From Paraprevotella sp. (GTDB lineage: Bacteria; Bacteroidota; Bacteroidia; Bacteroidales; Bacteroidaceae): DNA of 38,304 bases. How positions within the stretch are numbered: the stretch's first letter is position 1; each line of letters opens with the position of its first letter. Under the pieces are notes generated by a model. That model worked only from the letters and a program-made list of their open reading frames with translations, did not search any database and was not told the DNA's origin. The stretch spans positions 1 through 38,304 of the forward strand of contig JAGBCQ010000026.1 of the NCBI GenBank assembly GCA_017937925.1, written 5' to 3'. A program made the translations under genes and the position numbers. Below, piece by piece: positions 27,878-36,738 of the stretch.

Positions 27878-27921
27878 CAAGCCGCTTCTTCTCATAAGAG
27901 CAAGGGAGCGGCTTGCTTTTT
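27878..27921 (+). terminator. Terminator between gpmI and ung
   Basis: CAAGCCGCT (27878-27886) pairs perfectly with AGCGGCTTG (27907-27915), followed by CTTTTT. The ung ATG lies just 18 nt after the stem, leaving no room for a separate promoter unless it is upstream of the hairpin. Confidence 0.8.
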
Positions 27922-27933
27922 AACAGTAGTGTT

Positions 27934-28596
27934 ATGGACGTACAAATAGAACCGAGTTGGAAACAACGGCTTGCGCGTGAGTTTGAACAACCGTATTTCG
28001 TTAATCTTACGAACTTCGTGCGTAAAGAATACAGTTCAGGGACGTGCTATCCTCCGGGTAGGTTGATATTCAATGCTTTCAACCAATGTTCGTTCGACGA
28101 TGTGAAAGTAGTGATTATAGGACAAGACCCATATCATGGTCCAGGACAAGCGCATGGACTGTGTTTCTCTGTTAATGATGGCGTACAATTCCCACCGTCC
28201 TTACAGAATATCTTCAAGGAGATACAAAATGACTTGGGGATACCGGTACCTATCACAGGTAATCTGACAAGGTGGGCAGAGCAAGGAGTGTTGTTGCTCA
28301 ATGCCACATTGACGGTGAGAGCGCATCAGGCCGGTTCACATCAACGACAAGGTTGGGAAACCTTTACGGATGCAGCTATCAAAGTGTTGGCAGAAGAACG
28401 CGAGCATTTGGTTTTTATTTTATGGGGTGCATATGCACAGAAAAAGGGTGCGTTCATTGATCGTGGGCGACATCTTGTACTCACGTCAGCGCATCCTTCG
28501 CCCTTGTCTGCTTATCAAGGTTTCTTTGGGAATAAGCACTTCAGTAAGACGAACGAGTATTTGGCTCAACATGGTAAAACACCGATAAAATGGTAA
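27934..28596 (+). CDS. ung: Uracil-DNA glycosylase (family 1)
   Basis: A 220-residue base-excision repair enzyme that removes uracil from DNA. The water-activating motif [18 protein letters not shown] has catalytic Asp65; [30 protein letters not shown] and the DNA-intercalation loop [13 protein letters not shown] (His187) complete the family 1 signature. Length is normal. ATG at 27934 was chosen over the TTG at 27913, which lies inside the terminator stem. The next gene begins 4 to 25 bp downstream, so the two are co-transcribed. Confidence 0.96.
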   Translation: MDVQIEPSWKQRLAREFEQPYFVNLTNFVRKEYSSGTCYPPGRLIFNAFNQCSFDDVKVVIIGQDPYHGPGQAHGLCFSVNDGVQFPPSLQNIFKEIQNDLGIPVPITGNLTRWAEQGVLLLNATLTVRAHQAGSHQRQGWETFTDAAIKVLAEEREHLVFILWGAYAQKKGAFIDRGRHLVLTSAHPSPLSAYQGFFGNKHFSKTNEYLAQHGKTPIKW

Positions 28597-28620
28597 AAAA
28601 TGAGAGATAATAGAATACCG

Positions 28621-29202
28621 ATGATACAGATTGATGACACTATCATATCCATTGACTGTTTGAGTGAGAAGTTTTGTTGCGACCTTGAGGCATGCAAGGG
28701 AGAGTGTTGTATTGAAGGGGATGCCGGTGCGCCTTTGGAATTAGATGAGGTGGCCGAAATAGAGGCGGCTTTGCCGGAAGTGTGGAATATGCTTTCAGCA
28801 TCGGCTCAGTCGGTTATTGACCGACAAGGTGTGGCATATACCGATGAAGAGGGTGATTTGGTAACGAGTATTGTGAATGGTAAGGATTGTGTTTTCACTT
28901 GCTATGACGAGAACGGTTGTTGTTATTGTGCTTTGGAGAAGGCGTACCGAGAGGGACGTACAAAGTTCTATAAACCAATTTCCTGTCATCTCTATCCCAT
29001 TCGCTTAAAAAAGATAGGCGACGCAGTTGCCTTGAACTACAATCGTTGGGATGTTTGTAAAATGGCGGTTTTAAAAGGAAAACAATTGGACTTACCGGTA
29101 TATAAATTCTTGAAGGAACCGCTTGTTCGGCGTTTCGGTGAGGCTTGGTACACTGAACTGGAGTCCGCAGTGGAAGAACTGAAAGCCCAAGGATATTTGT
29201 AG
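28621..29202 (+). CDS. DUF3109 family cysteine-rich protein
   Basis: A 193-residue cytoplasmic protein of the DUF3109 family, common in Bacteroidetes and of unknown function. Many conserved cysteines suggest a bound zinc or Fe-S centre: FCCDLEACKGECCIEGDAGAP near the N-terminus, CVFTCYDENGCCYCALE near 90-105, and ISCHLYPIRL; this pattern resembles the CxxxCxxCC (YkgJ-like) metal-binding proteins. The family normally starts close to MIQIDDTI, so the ATG at 28621 is preferred; an in-frame ATG at 28600, 4 bp after ung, would add MRDNRIP. It shares a transcript with ung and ends at a terminator. Confidence 0.85.
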   Translation: MIQIDDTIISIDCLSEKFCCDLEACKGECCIEGDAGAPLELDEVAEIEAALPEVWNMLSASAQSVIDRQGVAYTDEEGDLVTSIVNGKDCVFTCYDENGCCYCALEKAYREGRTKFYKPISCHLYPIRLKKIGDAVALNYNRWDVCKMAVLKGKQLDLPVYKFLKEPLVRRFGEAWYTELESAVEELKAQGYL

Positions 29203-29233
29203 TAACGTTCCTAATTAGAGAACATAATAAAAA

Positions 29234-29275
29234 GGAGACTGCCTAATGTTTGTAGTTAGACAGTCTCTATTTTTA
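29234..29275 (+). terminator. Terminator after the DUF3109 gene
   Basis: GGAGACTG pairs with CAGTCTCT, extended by CTAA/TTAG across a 1-base internal mismatch, then ATTTTTATT. It closes the ung/DUF3109 transcript. Confidence 0.8.
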
Positions 29276-29282
29276 TTGTCAT

Positions 29283-29390
29283 GAGGCTGTTTCAAATATA
29301 ATTTGACTATCATTTTGTCATTTCGACAGAGCGAAGCGACGAGAAATCCCATGTGACAATGTTGAGATTCCTCCCTTCGGCTCGGAATGA
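29283..29390. repeat. Dispersed REP-doublet repeat, copy 1
   Basis: This 108-bp element is also present at 36441-36549 with about seven differences by hand alignment. It is an imperfect inverted pair: TGTCATTTCGACAGAG...GAGAAATC on the left, and GAGATTCCTCCCTTCGG...CGGAATGACA on the right, which can fold on itself like enterobacterial REP/BIME units. Its left end GGCTGTTTCAAA pairs with TTTGACACAGCC at 29418-29429, so the repeat appears to sit inside a GAGGCTGTGTC-type terminator hairpin between the DUF3109 gene and gyrB. Confidence 0.8.
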
Positions 29391-29442
29391 CACGACACTT
29401 TGATAGCTTGTTTCTATTTTGACACAGCCACTTCTATGCTTT

Positions 29443-31413
<1,971 letters not shown>

Positions 31414-31417
31414 TTAA

Positions 31418-31468
31418 TGCGTTCGTTATTAACGCACAAATATAACAAAAAACAGTGGAAAAGACGAA
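31418..31468 (-). promoter_or_regulatory. gyrB promoter and short leader dyad
   Basis: On the minus strand, TATATTTG (31444-31437) is an exact TAnnTTTG match, with TTCG (31468-31465, 3 of 4 to TTTG) 20 bases upstream. Just downstream TGCGTT (31436-31431) and AACGCA (31423-31418) form a 6-bp dyad in the short leader before the ATG. Confidence 0.5.
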
Positions 31469-31549
31469 GAAAAGCAGAAGAGAATCGCTCGGTATGAAGA
31501 AAAATTTTTTTGTTTTTGAAACTTTTATGGTAGCTGTTTGCTTACGGGT

Positions 31550-31580
31550 AAAAAGAAAAGCCGAACTGATGTTCGGCTTT
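31550..31580 (-). terminator. Terminator after rpsT
   Basis: AAAGCCGAAC and GTTCGGCTTT form a perfect 10-bp stem (31557-31580) with a 4-base loop. On the minus strand it is followed by TCTTTTT (31556-31550). It separates rpsT from gyrB. Confidence 0.85.
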
Positions 31581-31601
31581 CGCATATATTGGGGTGTGTT
31601 A

Positions 31602-31856
31602 TTACGCCAATTTGTTGATGTAGATAGACAACTTAGATTTCAAGTTAGCTGCCTTGTTCTTGTGGATGATGTTAACCTTAGCCAACTTATCCAACATCTT
31701 TTGTACTTTCGGGAACATGCTTGTTGCCTCAGTCTTGTCGGTAGTAGCACGAAGCTTACGAACCGCGTTACGCATTGTCTTAGCGTAGTATCTGTTGTGG
31801 AGTCTTCTCTTTTCCTCCTGACGGATTCTTTTTACAGATGATTTGTGATTTGCCAT
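31602..31856 (-). CDS. rpsT: 30S ribosomal protein S20
   Basis: An 84-residue, strongly basic protein that binds 16S rRNA in the small subunit. [21 protein letters not shown] at the start and [22 protein letters not shown] at the end are unmistakable S20 sequence; the whole is a three-helix bundle as expected. It follows tRNA-Glu by about 30 bp and is most simply transcribed from the same promoter. The arrangement tRNA-Glu, rpsT, gyrB next to recO is one I associate with Bacteroidales. Confidence 0.97.
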   Translation of the reverse strand: MANHKSSVKRIRQEEKRRLHNRYYAKTMRNAVRKLRATTDKTEATSMFPKVQKMLDKLAKVNIIHKNKAANLKSKLSIYINKLA

Positions 31857-31886
31857 CTCAATTATTCAATAATTCGTTTAACTTAG

Positions 31887-31958
31887 TAGTCCCTAGGAGA
31901 GTCGAACTCCTCTTTAGAGAATGAAAATCTCTCGTCCTAACCGATAGACGAAGGGACC
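31887..31958 (-). tRNA. tRNA-Glu (anticodon TTC)
   Basis: Read on the minus strand, the 72-nt cloverleaf has an acceptor stem GGTCCCT/AGGGACT (first pair G-U) and discriminator A, a D-arm GTC...GAC with GGTTAG loop, an anticodon stem AGAGA/TCTCT with loop TTTTCAT giving anticodon TTC (Glu), and a T-arm GAGGAGTTCGACTCTCC-like hairpin containing GTTCGA. The 3' CCA is not encoded. Confidence 0.95.
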
Positions 31959-32036
31959 ATACCTTTTTGGCTCTCGCCCTGCTCTGAAAACCTTGCTCTC
32001 TCGCTGTGTGCTGAGTTGCTGTCCTCATTTGCGATG

Positions 32037-32067
32037 CAAAGGTAGAACTTTTTCTTGAACCGACAAA
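32037..32067 (-). promoter_or_regulatory. Promoter for tRNA-Glu and rpsT
   Basis: On the minus strand, TTTG (32067-32064), a spacing of 19 bases, and TACCTTTG (32044-32037) give a perfect Bacteroidetes promoter. Transcription would start near 32030, about 70 nt before the tRNA. Confidence 0.8.
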
Positions 32068-32166
32068 GTAAACCAATAAAAAACTTGCGAAAAAATGCAT
32101 TTTTTTGCTCTTACGCCCCCTTTTTGCCGTCTTTTTTCTAATTTTATGCCATAAAAAGGGCGTTAT

Positions 32167-32892
32167 ATGTTGGAAAAGACTACCGGAGTAGTACTGCGAA
32201 CAGTGAAGTACGGCGACAGTTCGCTGATTGTAGATATTTATACTTCTACAAAGGGAGCGGTGTCGTTTATGGTGAGGATTCCCAAATCGAAGAAGTCCTC
32301 TATGCGTGGCGTCTTGTTCCGTCCGCTTTCTATCTTAGAGTTGGATTTTGACTACCGTTCCAAAGCCTCTTTGCAACATATCCGTGAAGTGCGGTTGTTC
32401 TACACTTATCAGTCCGTACCATACGAACCATATAAATCGGCAATGGCATTATTCCTCGCCGAGTTCCTGGCACGAGTATTGAAACACGAGACCGTCAATG
32501 AGTCTTTGTATTCATACATTCTCTATTCCTTGCAGTGGTTGGACGCAGCGGAACGGTCCTATTCCAATTTCCATTTGGTGTTCATCACCCGTCTGACCCG
32601 CTTCTTGGGTATCTATCCCAATACAGAGTTGTATCACAAAGGATGTTGGTTTGATATGCTCAATGCTTGTTTTGTATCCTCATGTCCGGCACATTCTTCC
32701 TACCTTGCGCCTCATGAGGCAGCGCTCATTCCTTTGTTTATGCGGATGAATTATGATTCCATGCGCTTCTTTGCGATGAACCGGATACAGCGGAACCGGT
32801 ATATGGAAGTGCTGAATGACTATTACCGTCTTCACATCCCGGAGTTCCCGGAACTGAAGTCGCTGGATGTATTAAAAGAGCTTTTTGCTTGA
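32167..32892 (+). CDS. recO: DNA repair protein RecO
   Basis: A 241-residue protein that works with RecR (and RecF) to load RecA onto SSB-coated single-stranded DNA. The N-terminal OB-fold (about 1-80) reads TTGVVLRTVKYGDSSLIVDIYTSTKGAVSFMVR, followed by a helical domain with LFLAEFLARVLKHETVNESLYSYI and FITRLTRFLGIYPN. The zinc-finger cysteines of many RecO proteins are only partly present (FDMLNACFVSSCPAHSSYL), as often in this phylum. It is transcribed divergently from tRNA-Glu. A short 33-bp gap separates it from the following regulator gene. Confidence 0.93.
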   Translation: MLEKTTGVVLRTVKYGDSSLIVDIYTSTKGAVSFMVRIPKSKKSSMRGVLFRPLSILELDFDYRSKASLQHIREVRLFYTYQSVPYEPYKSAMALFLAEFLARVLKHETVNESLYSYILYSLQWLDAAERSYSNFHLVFITRLTRFLGIYPNTELYHKGCWFDMLNACFVSSCPAHSSYLAPHEAALIPLFMRMNYDSMRFFAMNRIQRNRYMEVLNDYYRLHIPEFPELKSLDVLKELFA

Positions 32893-32911
32893 TGTTTTCG
32901 GGTTTCTTTTT

Positions 32912-32919
32912 TACCTTTG
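32912..32919 (+). promoter_or_regulatory. -7 element just before the AraC-type gene
   Basis: TACCTTTG, an exact -7 match, ends 6 bases before the ATG at 32926. The transcription start would therefore fall on or next to the start codon. No well-spaced TTTG is present (nearest at 32884-32887, 24 bases away). Confidence 0.5.
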
Positions 32920-32925
32920 CCAAAT

Positions 32926-34053
32926 ATGCAGACGACATTTCTCATCATAGCAGCGATAGTCACTACCATTCATTTGATGATGGCGGCAGTGTTGGCGTTG
33001 TATGCCCGACATAAGGTGCAGTACTTGGCGTTAGCATGGATTATGGGTATCTTCGGAGTGATTTGCGCCATGGCGATACCCTTGGGGCATTTGTTCAATT
33101 TCGAACGCATTGGTTTGCTCCATCCCTTTATGATGTTGGGGCTGGTGGTGTTCACTTTCTTGCAGAGTATCTATCCGCTCAGTATTCCCATGCCGGGATA
33201 CTTGCAATGGGAACGTATGTGGAAGTACGCTTCGCCTGCCATACTCCTTATTATATTATATATATTATATGTCTTGATGGGTAATCGTCCGATTATTATC
33301 CATTCTTATGCTGAGTTGGCAACGTGTTGGTACCGACCGGATATGTTCTTCCGTCTGTTTGGGTTCTTCTTATCCATCTATTATACGGCGAACATCCTGC
33401 GACTGCCAAAGGTCTTTGCGCGTAACACAGAGATCCCGCGATATGTGAAAGGCTATACGGTGGCTTTGGGTATGAACATGGTGTTTTATGTTCTGGTCAT
33501 CGCCTTTTTCACCACTACGTTGATGATGATTTATATCGGTACGTTTACCATTATAAATATGTACTTGTTCTTCCGTACATTGGAAACTATGGCGGTGCAT
33601 CTTCCCAAGCCTGAGATATTGGAAATCATCGAAGAGGTGGCAGAGACGGTAGAAGTACAAAAAACGGAGCCGGAAGAGCAACCTCTGGAAGAAGATGACG
33701 ATTTCAACGAGGCCAACCGTCGCCGTTTCGACCGGGTGGAGCATTTTATGCGACATCAAAGGGAATGGAAAGACAATACTTTCGGTCGCGACCGCCTCTG
33801 TGAGGCGACGGGCATCAACCGTCATCTGTTGTTGCAATGTCTGCGCAGTCAAGGCTACAATAACTGTCATGACTACATCAACTCCTACCGCATTACGGCG
33901 TTGAAACGGGGCGTTTCAGCCGGAACCATTACGACAGTCAATGATTGTTTGGGCGTAGGATTCGGTTCGCCCAAAACCGCTCGCACTTGTTTCGAGCGTA
34001 TGGAAGGTATTTCTTTGGATGACTATCTGCGCGACAGAGCAGCAAAGAAATAA
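32926..34053 (+). CDS. Membrane-anchored AraC-family regulator
   Basis: A 375-residue protein with a hydrophobic N-terminal half of about seven membrane helices (roughly residues 5-25, 32-55, 65-88, 102-120, 140-160, 176-198 and 200-220) and a cytoplasmic C-terminus. After an acidic linker (EEVAETVEVQKTEPEEQPLEEDDDF), residues about 258-375 form an AraC-type helix-turn-helix pair (FGRDRLCEATGINRHLLLQCLRSQG...DYINSYRITALKRG...CLGVGFGSPKTARTCFERMEGISLDDYLRD). This architecture suggests direct transmission of a membrane signal to DNA. ATG at 32926 was preferred over TTG at 32917, which lies within the -7 element. Target genes are unknown. Confidence 0.82.
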   Translation: MQTTFLIIAAIVTTIHLMMAAVLALYARHKVQYLALAWIMGIFGVICAMAIPLGHLFNFERIGLLHPFMMLGLVVFTFLQSIYPLSIPMPGYLQWERMWKYASPAILLIILYILYVLMGNRPIIIHSYAELATCWYRPDMFFRLFGFFLSIYYTANILRLPKVFARNTEIPRYVKGYTVALGMNMVFYVLVIAFFTTTLMMIYIGTFTIINMYLFFRTLETMAVHLPKPEILEIIEEVAETVEVQKTEPEEQPLEEDDDFNEANRRRFDRVEHFMRHQREWKDNTFGRDRLCEATGINRHLLLQCLRSQGYNNCHDYINSYRITALKRGVSAGTITTVNDCLGVGFGSPKTARTCFERMEGISLDDYLRDRAAKK

Positions 34054-34098
34054 TGATAACATCAGCGCTACTTGATTGTCTAAGGCTTGTTTAATAAC

Positions 34099-34137
34099 AA
34101 AGAGGCTGTGTCAAAATTGTTTTAACACAGCCTCTTT
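34099..34137. terminator. Bidirectional terminator between converging genes
   Basis: AAAGAGGCTGTGT (34099-34111) and ACACAGCCTCTTT (34125-34137) form a perfect 13-bp stem with A-runs and T-runs on the two sides, so it can end transcription from both the AraC-type gene and the minus-strand genes. Its arms match the suf terminator at 14880. Confidence 0.8.
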
Positions 34138-34173
34138 GGGTATGTTTATTAAAGGTTCAGTCGTGGGTGAGGC

Positions 34174-34347
34174 TTACCAGATGTTGCCCCAAACGTCTTT
34201 GTTCGTATCGAACTCTCCGTTGTGGATAATGTCACCCGGAGTTACAACTTGTCCGGTTCCATTCGCAGTGATGGTACTGCTTGCCAACATGGTTTGTGCC
34301 TCAAGTGTTTGTGCCTTTACATCAGGCGTGATATATGCTTTTTTCAT
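34174..34347 (-). CDS. 57-residue small protein of the MKKxYxxP...MLAxS type
   Basis: This minus-strand frame of 57 codons begins MKKAYITPDVKAQTLEAQTM, continues LASSTITANGTGQ and ends VWGNIW. It starts 25 bp after the stop of the PCMD cargo gene and ends shortly before a shared terminator, so it is likely the last gene of that transcript. Short proteins with a MKKxYxxP opening and a later MLAxS motif are widespread and mostly unstudied in Bacteroidales; the pattern looks like a leader followed by a short variable tail. I know of no assigned function and see no maturation enzyme nearby. Gly/Thr/Asn-rich tail and terminal Trp are the visible features. Confidence 0.7.
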   Translation of the reverse strand: MKKAYITPDVKAQTLEAQTMLASSTITANGTGQVVTPGDIIHNGEFDTNKDVWGNIW

Positions 34348-34372
34348 TGTCTTGTCAGTTTTGTGTGTTTGA

Positions 34373-36286
34373 TTACTTTACGATGTGTTTCTTTCCGTTT
34401 ACGATGTAAATGCCTTTGTTCAATCCGTCCAGACTGTTCACGTTTTGACGAACGCGCACACCTTGCAGGTTGTACACGTCGAAGTTACCTACCGGCATAC
34501 CATCAATTTCAGTAATGGTTGTTTCTTCGCCATCAATGATGATGCGCATCTCGTTTACATTAGCTGTTCCGTTGTATTCTAAGTAAGCGCGAGTACTCTT
34601 CAGTGTTGAGCTTGCGCCCCCCTTACGCACTTTGCTACCATCGTTTACGACACCCCATTTGCCTTCCATACTGATACTTGGTTCGTATGAACCGGTGAAG
34701 GTCCAATCGCCACAAGTTTTTACTAAAGGAGTTTTATCTTCGTTGATAGTGCGATTTGTGAATGTTATGCTATTCACTTCTGAAGGGAAGTTTGCAAGGA
34801 ATGGTGTGTTCTTTGCTATATTTGATGTTGTCTTGCTAAATGTGATAGCATCACCAGAGGGTGTTGATAACGTGTATGTCGTAACGCTGGTACCTAATCT
34901 TGCAGCAGTTACAGGGAATGGCAAGCAGACAGTGTTCCATCCCGCTTTAAATGTGCGGTTTAGTAAGACGGTACCACCGGAAATCTGTCCTACTTCGTTA
35001 ATATCATCACCATCATTGATAATTAAATCATAAAACTCAATGGTGTAAGTGTGTTTATTGTCAAAGGTGTATTCATAGTCAGGTGTATCTGAGTGGTCAA
35101 CGCCCTTAACAGTGATTGTATAAACCTTTTTGGTATCATCCCATGACTTTTCTACTGTAGCATTAGCACCATTTGGTGTGTATGTGATGCAACCGTCGGT
35201 GTAAGTACCTTGAATGGCGTAATTATATGTATCCTCAGAGAATCCATCAATAGTTTCTTCATTGAATTTCAAGTCAGTTAGTACAGAGTTGTTTACGAAG
35301 TGTATTTTGTAAACATGTTGATTCTTGTTGCTGTCGCTCCAATCGTCTCCTTTAATGGTAATAGTATATGTTTTATTTGTTTTATCCCATTCTTTATATG
35401 CTGTAGCGCCTTTACCGTCTATATCGAATGTAATGAGATCTTCAGAAAAACTTTTATCATAAAGGGTATAGCTTACTTCATTTGAACCAAGTCCCACGAT
35501 TTCTGAGGTTAAATCCTCAATATTTGTATTATCGTACTTCAAGTTGCTCAAAGTGGAGTAGTAAATGTATTCCAGGTCATCGATGAGCATATAGTCGCTT
35601 TCAGATCCTTCTCCTGGTGTGTTTGATGTTGAGAAAGAGACTAATGCGTATGCCGGTCTTATATCCAAAACCGAGTAATTAAATGGAATGGTAAGTTCTT
35701 GCCAATTGTTTGCATCAGACGTAATGTTCATTTCTTCTGCTTTGGCAATGAGAGTAGCCTCTTGTGTGTTACCATCAGGGTCTTGGTAATAGCCTACAGT
35801 ATGTAAAATGGTATTTGCTTTGGCATTGTTAGAACCAGAGAATTTTACCCAAACGTGCATAGCGTCAGGCTTTCCTGTAAAAGTTTGACATTTCCCACCA
35901 CTGATATTTGTGTAATTGTAATTACCGTTAGCATTTGAAGCGGTCATGTCACCCATATTTACACATCCTGTAGTAAGGTTACCTTGTGCGATAGCTATTC
36001 CAAGGACTGATCGGGCTGTGATTTTAGCGCAATAACTTCCTGTGGAGCCAGGACGTTTGTCGTTAGAAATCTTATCTACTTGGTCACGTCCGGCTGTACT
36101 TTTAAGGGAGCCTGTGCCGTCCAAAAATGAGTTCCAACTTACAGGCTCATCGCCTGTATACGTACTAAATATATTAGCTTTGTATGAGACTGTTTCCCAT
36201 TGCTCAAAATCTGCATTGACCAATTGATACTGTGCGCTTGCTCCTAATGAAGCTAAGCAAAATAAAAGAGTAAAAATTTTCTTCAT
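34373..36286 (-). CDS. PCMD-type secreted protein with T9SS sorting domain
   Basis: A 637-residue exported protein. The signal peptide ends GASA before Gln19. Residues about 20-243 resemble the Bacteroidetes PCMD domain (putative carbohydrate metabolism; VNADFEQWETVS...PVSWNSF, SYCAKITARSVLGIAIAQGNL, DDLEYIYYS). Two tandem beta-sandwich repeats follow (about 244-330 and 334-420), each with LxxLKxxxxxI..., a central W-D and TYTITIKG/VYTITVKG. A third module (about 437-590, FKAGWNTVCLPFPV) is common in T9SS cargo. The C-terminal VYNLQGVRVRQN...KGIYIVNGKKHIVK is a type A T9SS sorting domain, so the protein should be surface-anchored. Carbohydrate binding is inferred from PCMD only. It is A+T-rich. 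Confidence 0.82.
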   Translation of the reverse strand: MKKIFTLLFCLASLGASAQYQLVNADFEQWETVSYKANIFSTYTGDEPVSWNSFLDGTGSLKSTAGRDQVDKISNDKRPGSTGSYCAKITARSVLGIAIAQGNLTTGCVNMGDMTASNANGNYNYTNISGGKCQTFTGKPDAMHVWVKFSGSNNAKANTILHTVGYYQDPDGNTQEATLIAKAEEMNITSDANNWQELTIPFNYSVLDIRPAYALVSFSTSNTPGEGSESDYMLIDDLEYIYYSTLSNLKYDNTNIEDLTSEIVGLGSNEVSYTLYDKSFSEDLITFDIDGKGATAYKEWDKTNKTYTITIKGDDWSDSNKNQHVYKIHFVNNSVLTDLKFNEETIDGFSEDTYNYAIQGTYTDGCITYTPNGANATVEKSWDDTKKVYTITVKGVDHSDTPDYEYTFDNKHTYTIEFYDLIINDGDDINEVGQISGGTVLLNRTFKAGWNTVCLPFPVTAARLGTSVTTYTLSTPSGDAITFSKTTSNIAKNTPFLANFPSEVNSITFTNRTINEDKTPLVKTCGDWTFTGSYEPSISMEGKWGVVNDGSKVRKGGASSTLKSTRAYLEYNGTANVNEMRIIIDGEETTITEIDGMPVGNFDVYNLQGVRVRQNVNSLDGLNKGIYIVNGKKHIVK

Positions 36287-36325
36287 AATGTATGTATGTT
36301 TAATGTTCGCATTTTATTTCGGGTG

Positions 36326-36333
36326 CAAAATTA
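36326..36333 (-). promoter_or_regulatory. -7 element for the PCMD gene
   Basis: On the minus strand TAATTTTG (36333-36326) fits TAnnTTTG and lies 39 nt before the ATG. No clear -33 TTTG is seen. Confidence 0.45.
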
Positions 36334-36395
36334 CGGAGAAAAGTCGGTAATTATTCCCATTTCGGTAGTTTTTTTGGTAGAGGACTCTCCCGAAT

Positions 36396-36430
36396 CCCTC
36401 CGCGAAGACCCACGGCCCCTCCGCGGAAGA
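36396..36430 (-). repeat. GC-rich dispersed repeat, copy on minus strand
   Basis: Read on the minus strand, this block has the sequence pattern GCGGAGGGG-N4-GTGGGTCTTC-GCGGAGGG. A similar copy in opposite orientation lies at 37777-37810 (GCGGAGGGG...GGTGGGTCTTCTGTGGAGGG). The two copies bracket the Fic gene. Such GGAGGGG-rich palindromic repeats are common between genes in this phylum. Confidence 0.6.
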
Positions 36431-36440
36431 CCTTCCCCCG

Positions 36441-36549
36441 GAGGCTGTTTCAAAATATAAATTGACTATCATTTTGTCATTTCGACAGAGCAAAGCGACG
36501 AGAAATCTTATGTGGCAATGTTGAGATTCCTCCCTTCGGTTCGGAATGA
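36441..36549. repeat. Dispersed REP-doublet repeat, copy 2
   Basis: A near-identical second copy of the element at 29283-29390. It retains the left arm GAGGCTGTTTCAAAA and both inner inverted units, but beyond GGAATGA the sequence diverges and the right terminator arm seen in copy 1 is missing. Confidence 0.8.
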
Positions 36550-36634
36550 ACATTTTGTATTGCCCGTCAGGATGACTTCTTAGTGTTATATTGTTGGAAG
36601 GTCGGCAGAAAGACGGGGAGCAAAGGATGGTAAA

Positions 36635-36694
36635 ATGACGGACGTCCGTCATCGTGACGGCGGACGTCTCTCGTCGCGACGCCGGACGTCCGGC
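36635..36694. repeat. Three-unit GGACGTCC palindrome array with 22-bp period
   Basis: Three dyads are centred at 36643.5, 36665.5 and 36687.5, exactly 22 bp apart. Unit 1 is the perfect 18-bp palindrome ATGACGGACGTCCGTCAT, unit 3 contains the perfect 14-bp GCCGGACGTCCGGC, and unit 2 is an imperfect GACGGCGGACGTCTCTCGTC. CGTCGCGACG between units 2 and 3 is also palindromic. It is much more G+C-rich than its surroundings. The period and the 18-plus-4 layout match the array at 14952-15055 although the sequence differs. Confidence 0.85.
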
Positions 36695-36738
36695 ATTTTG
36701 GTAACGAAAGGGCACCATTTTTTAGGCGCAATTTCGAC

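Noticed and set aside
34076-34515. Plus-strand frames across the terminator and the end of the PCMD gene
   Set aside because: They overlap a terminator hairpin and the coding strands of two minus-strand genes, and show no family resemblance.
36314-36718. Minus-strand frame of 134 codons upstream of the PCMD gene
   Set aside because: It runs through the REP doublet, GC-rich repeat and palindrome array and into the PCMD promoter; the translation has no domain and a composition fixed by the repeats.
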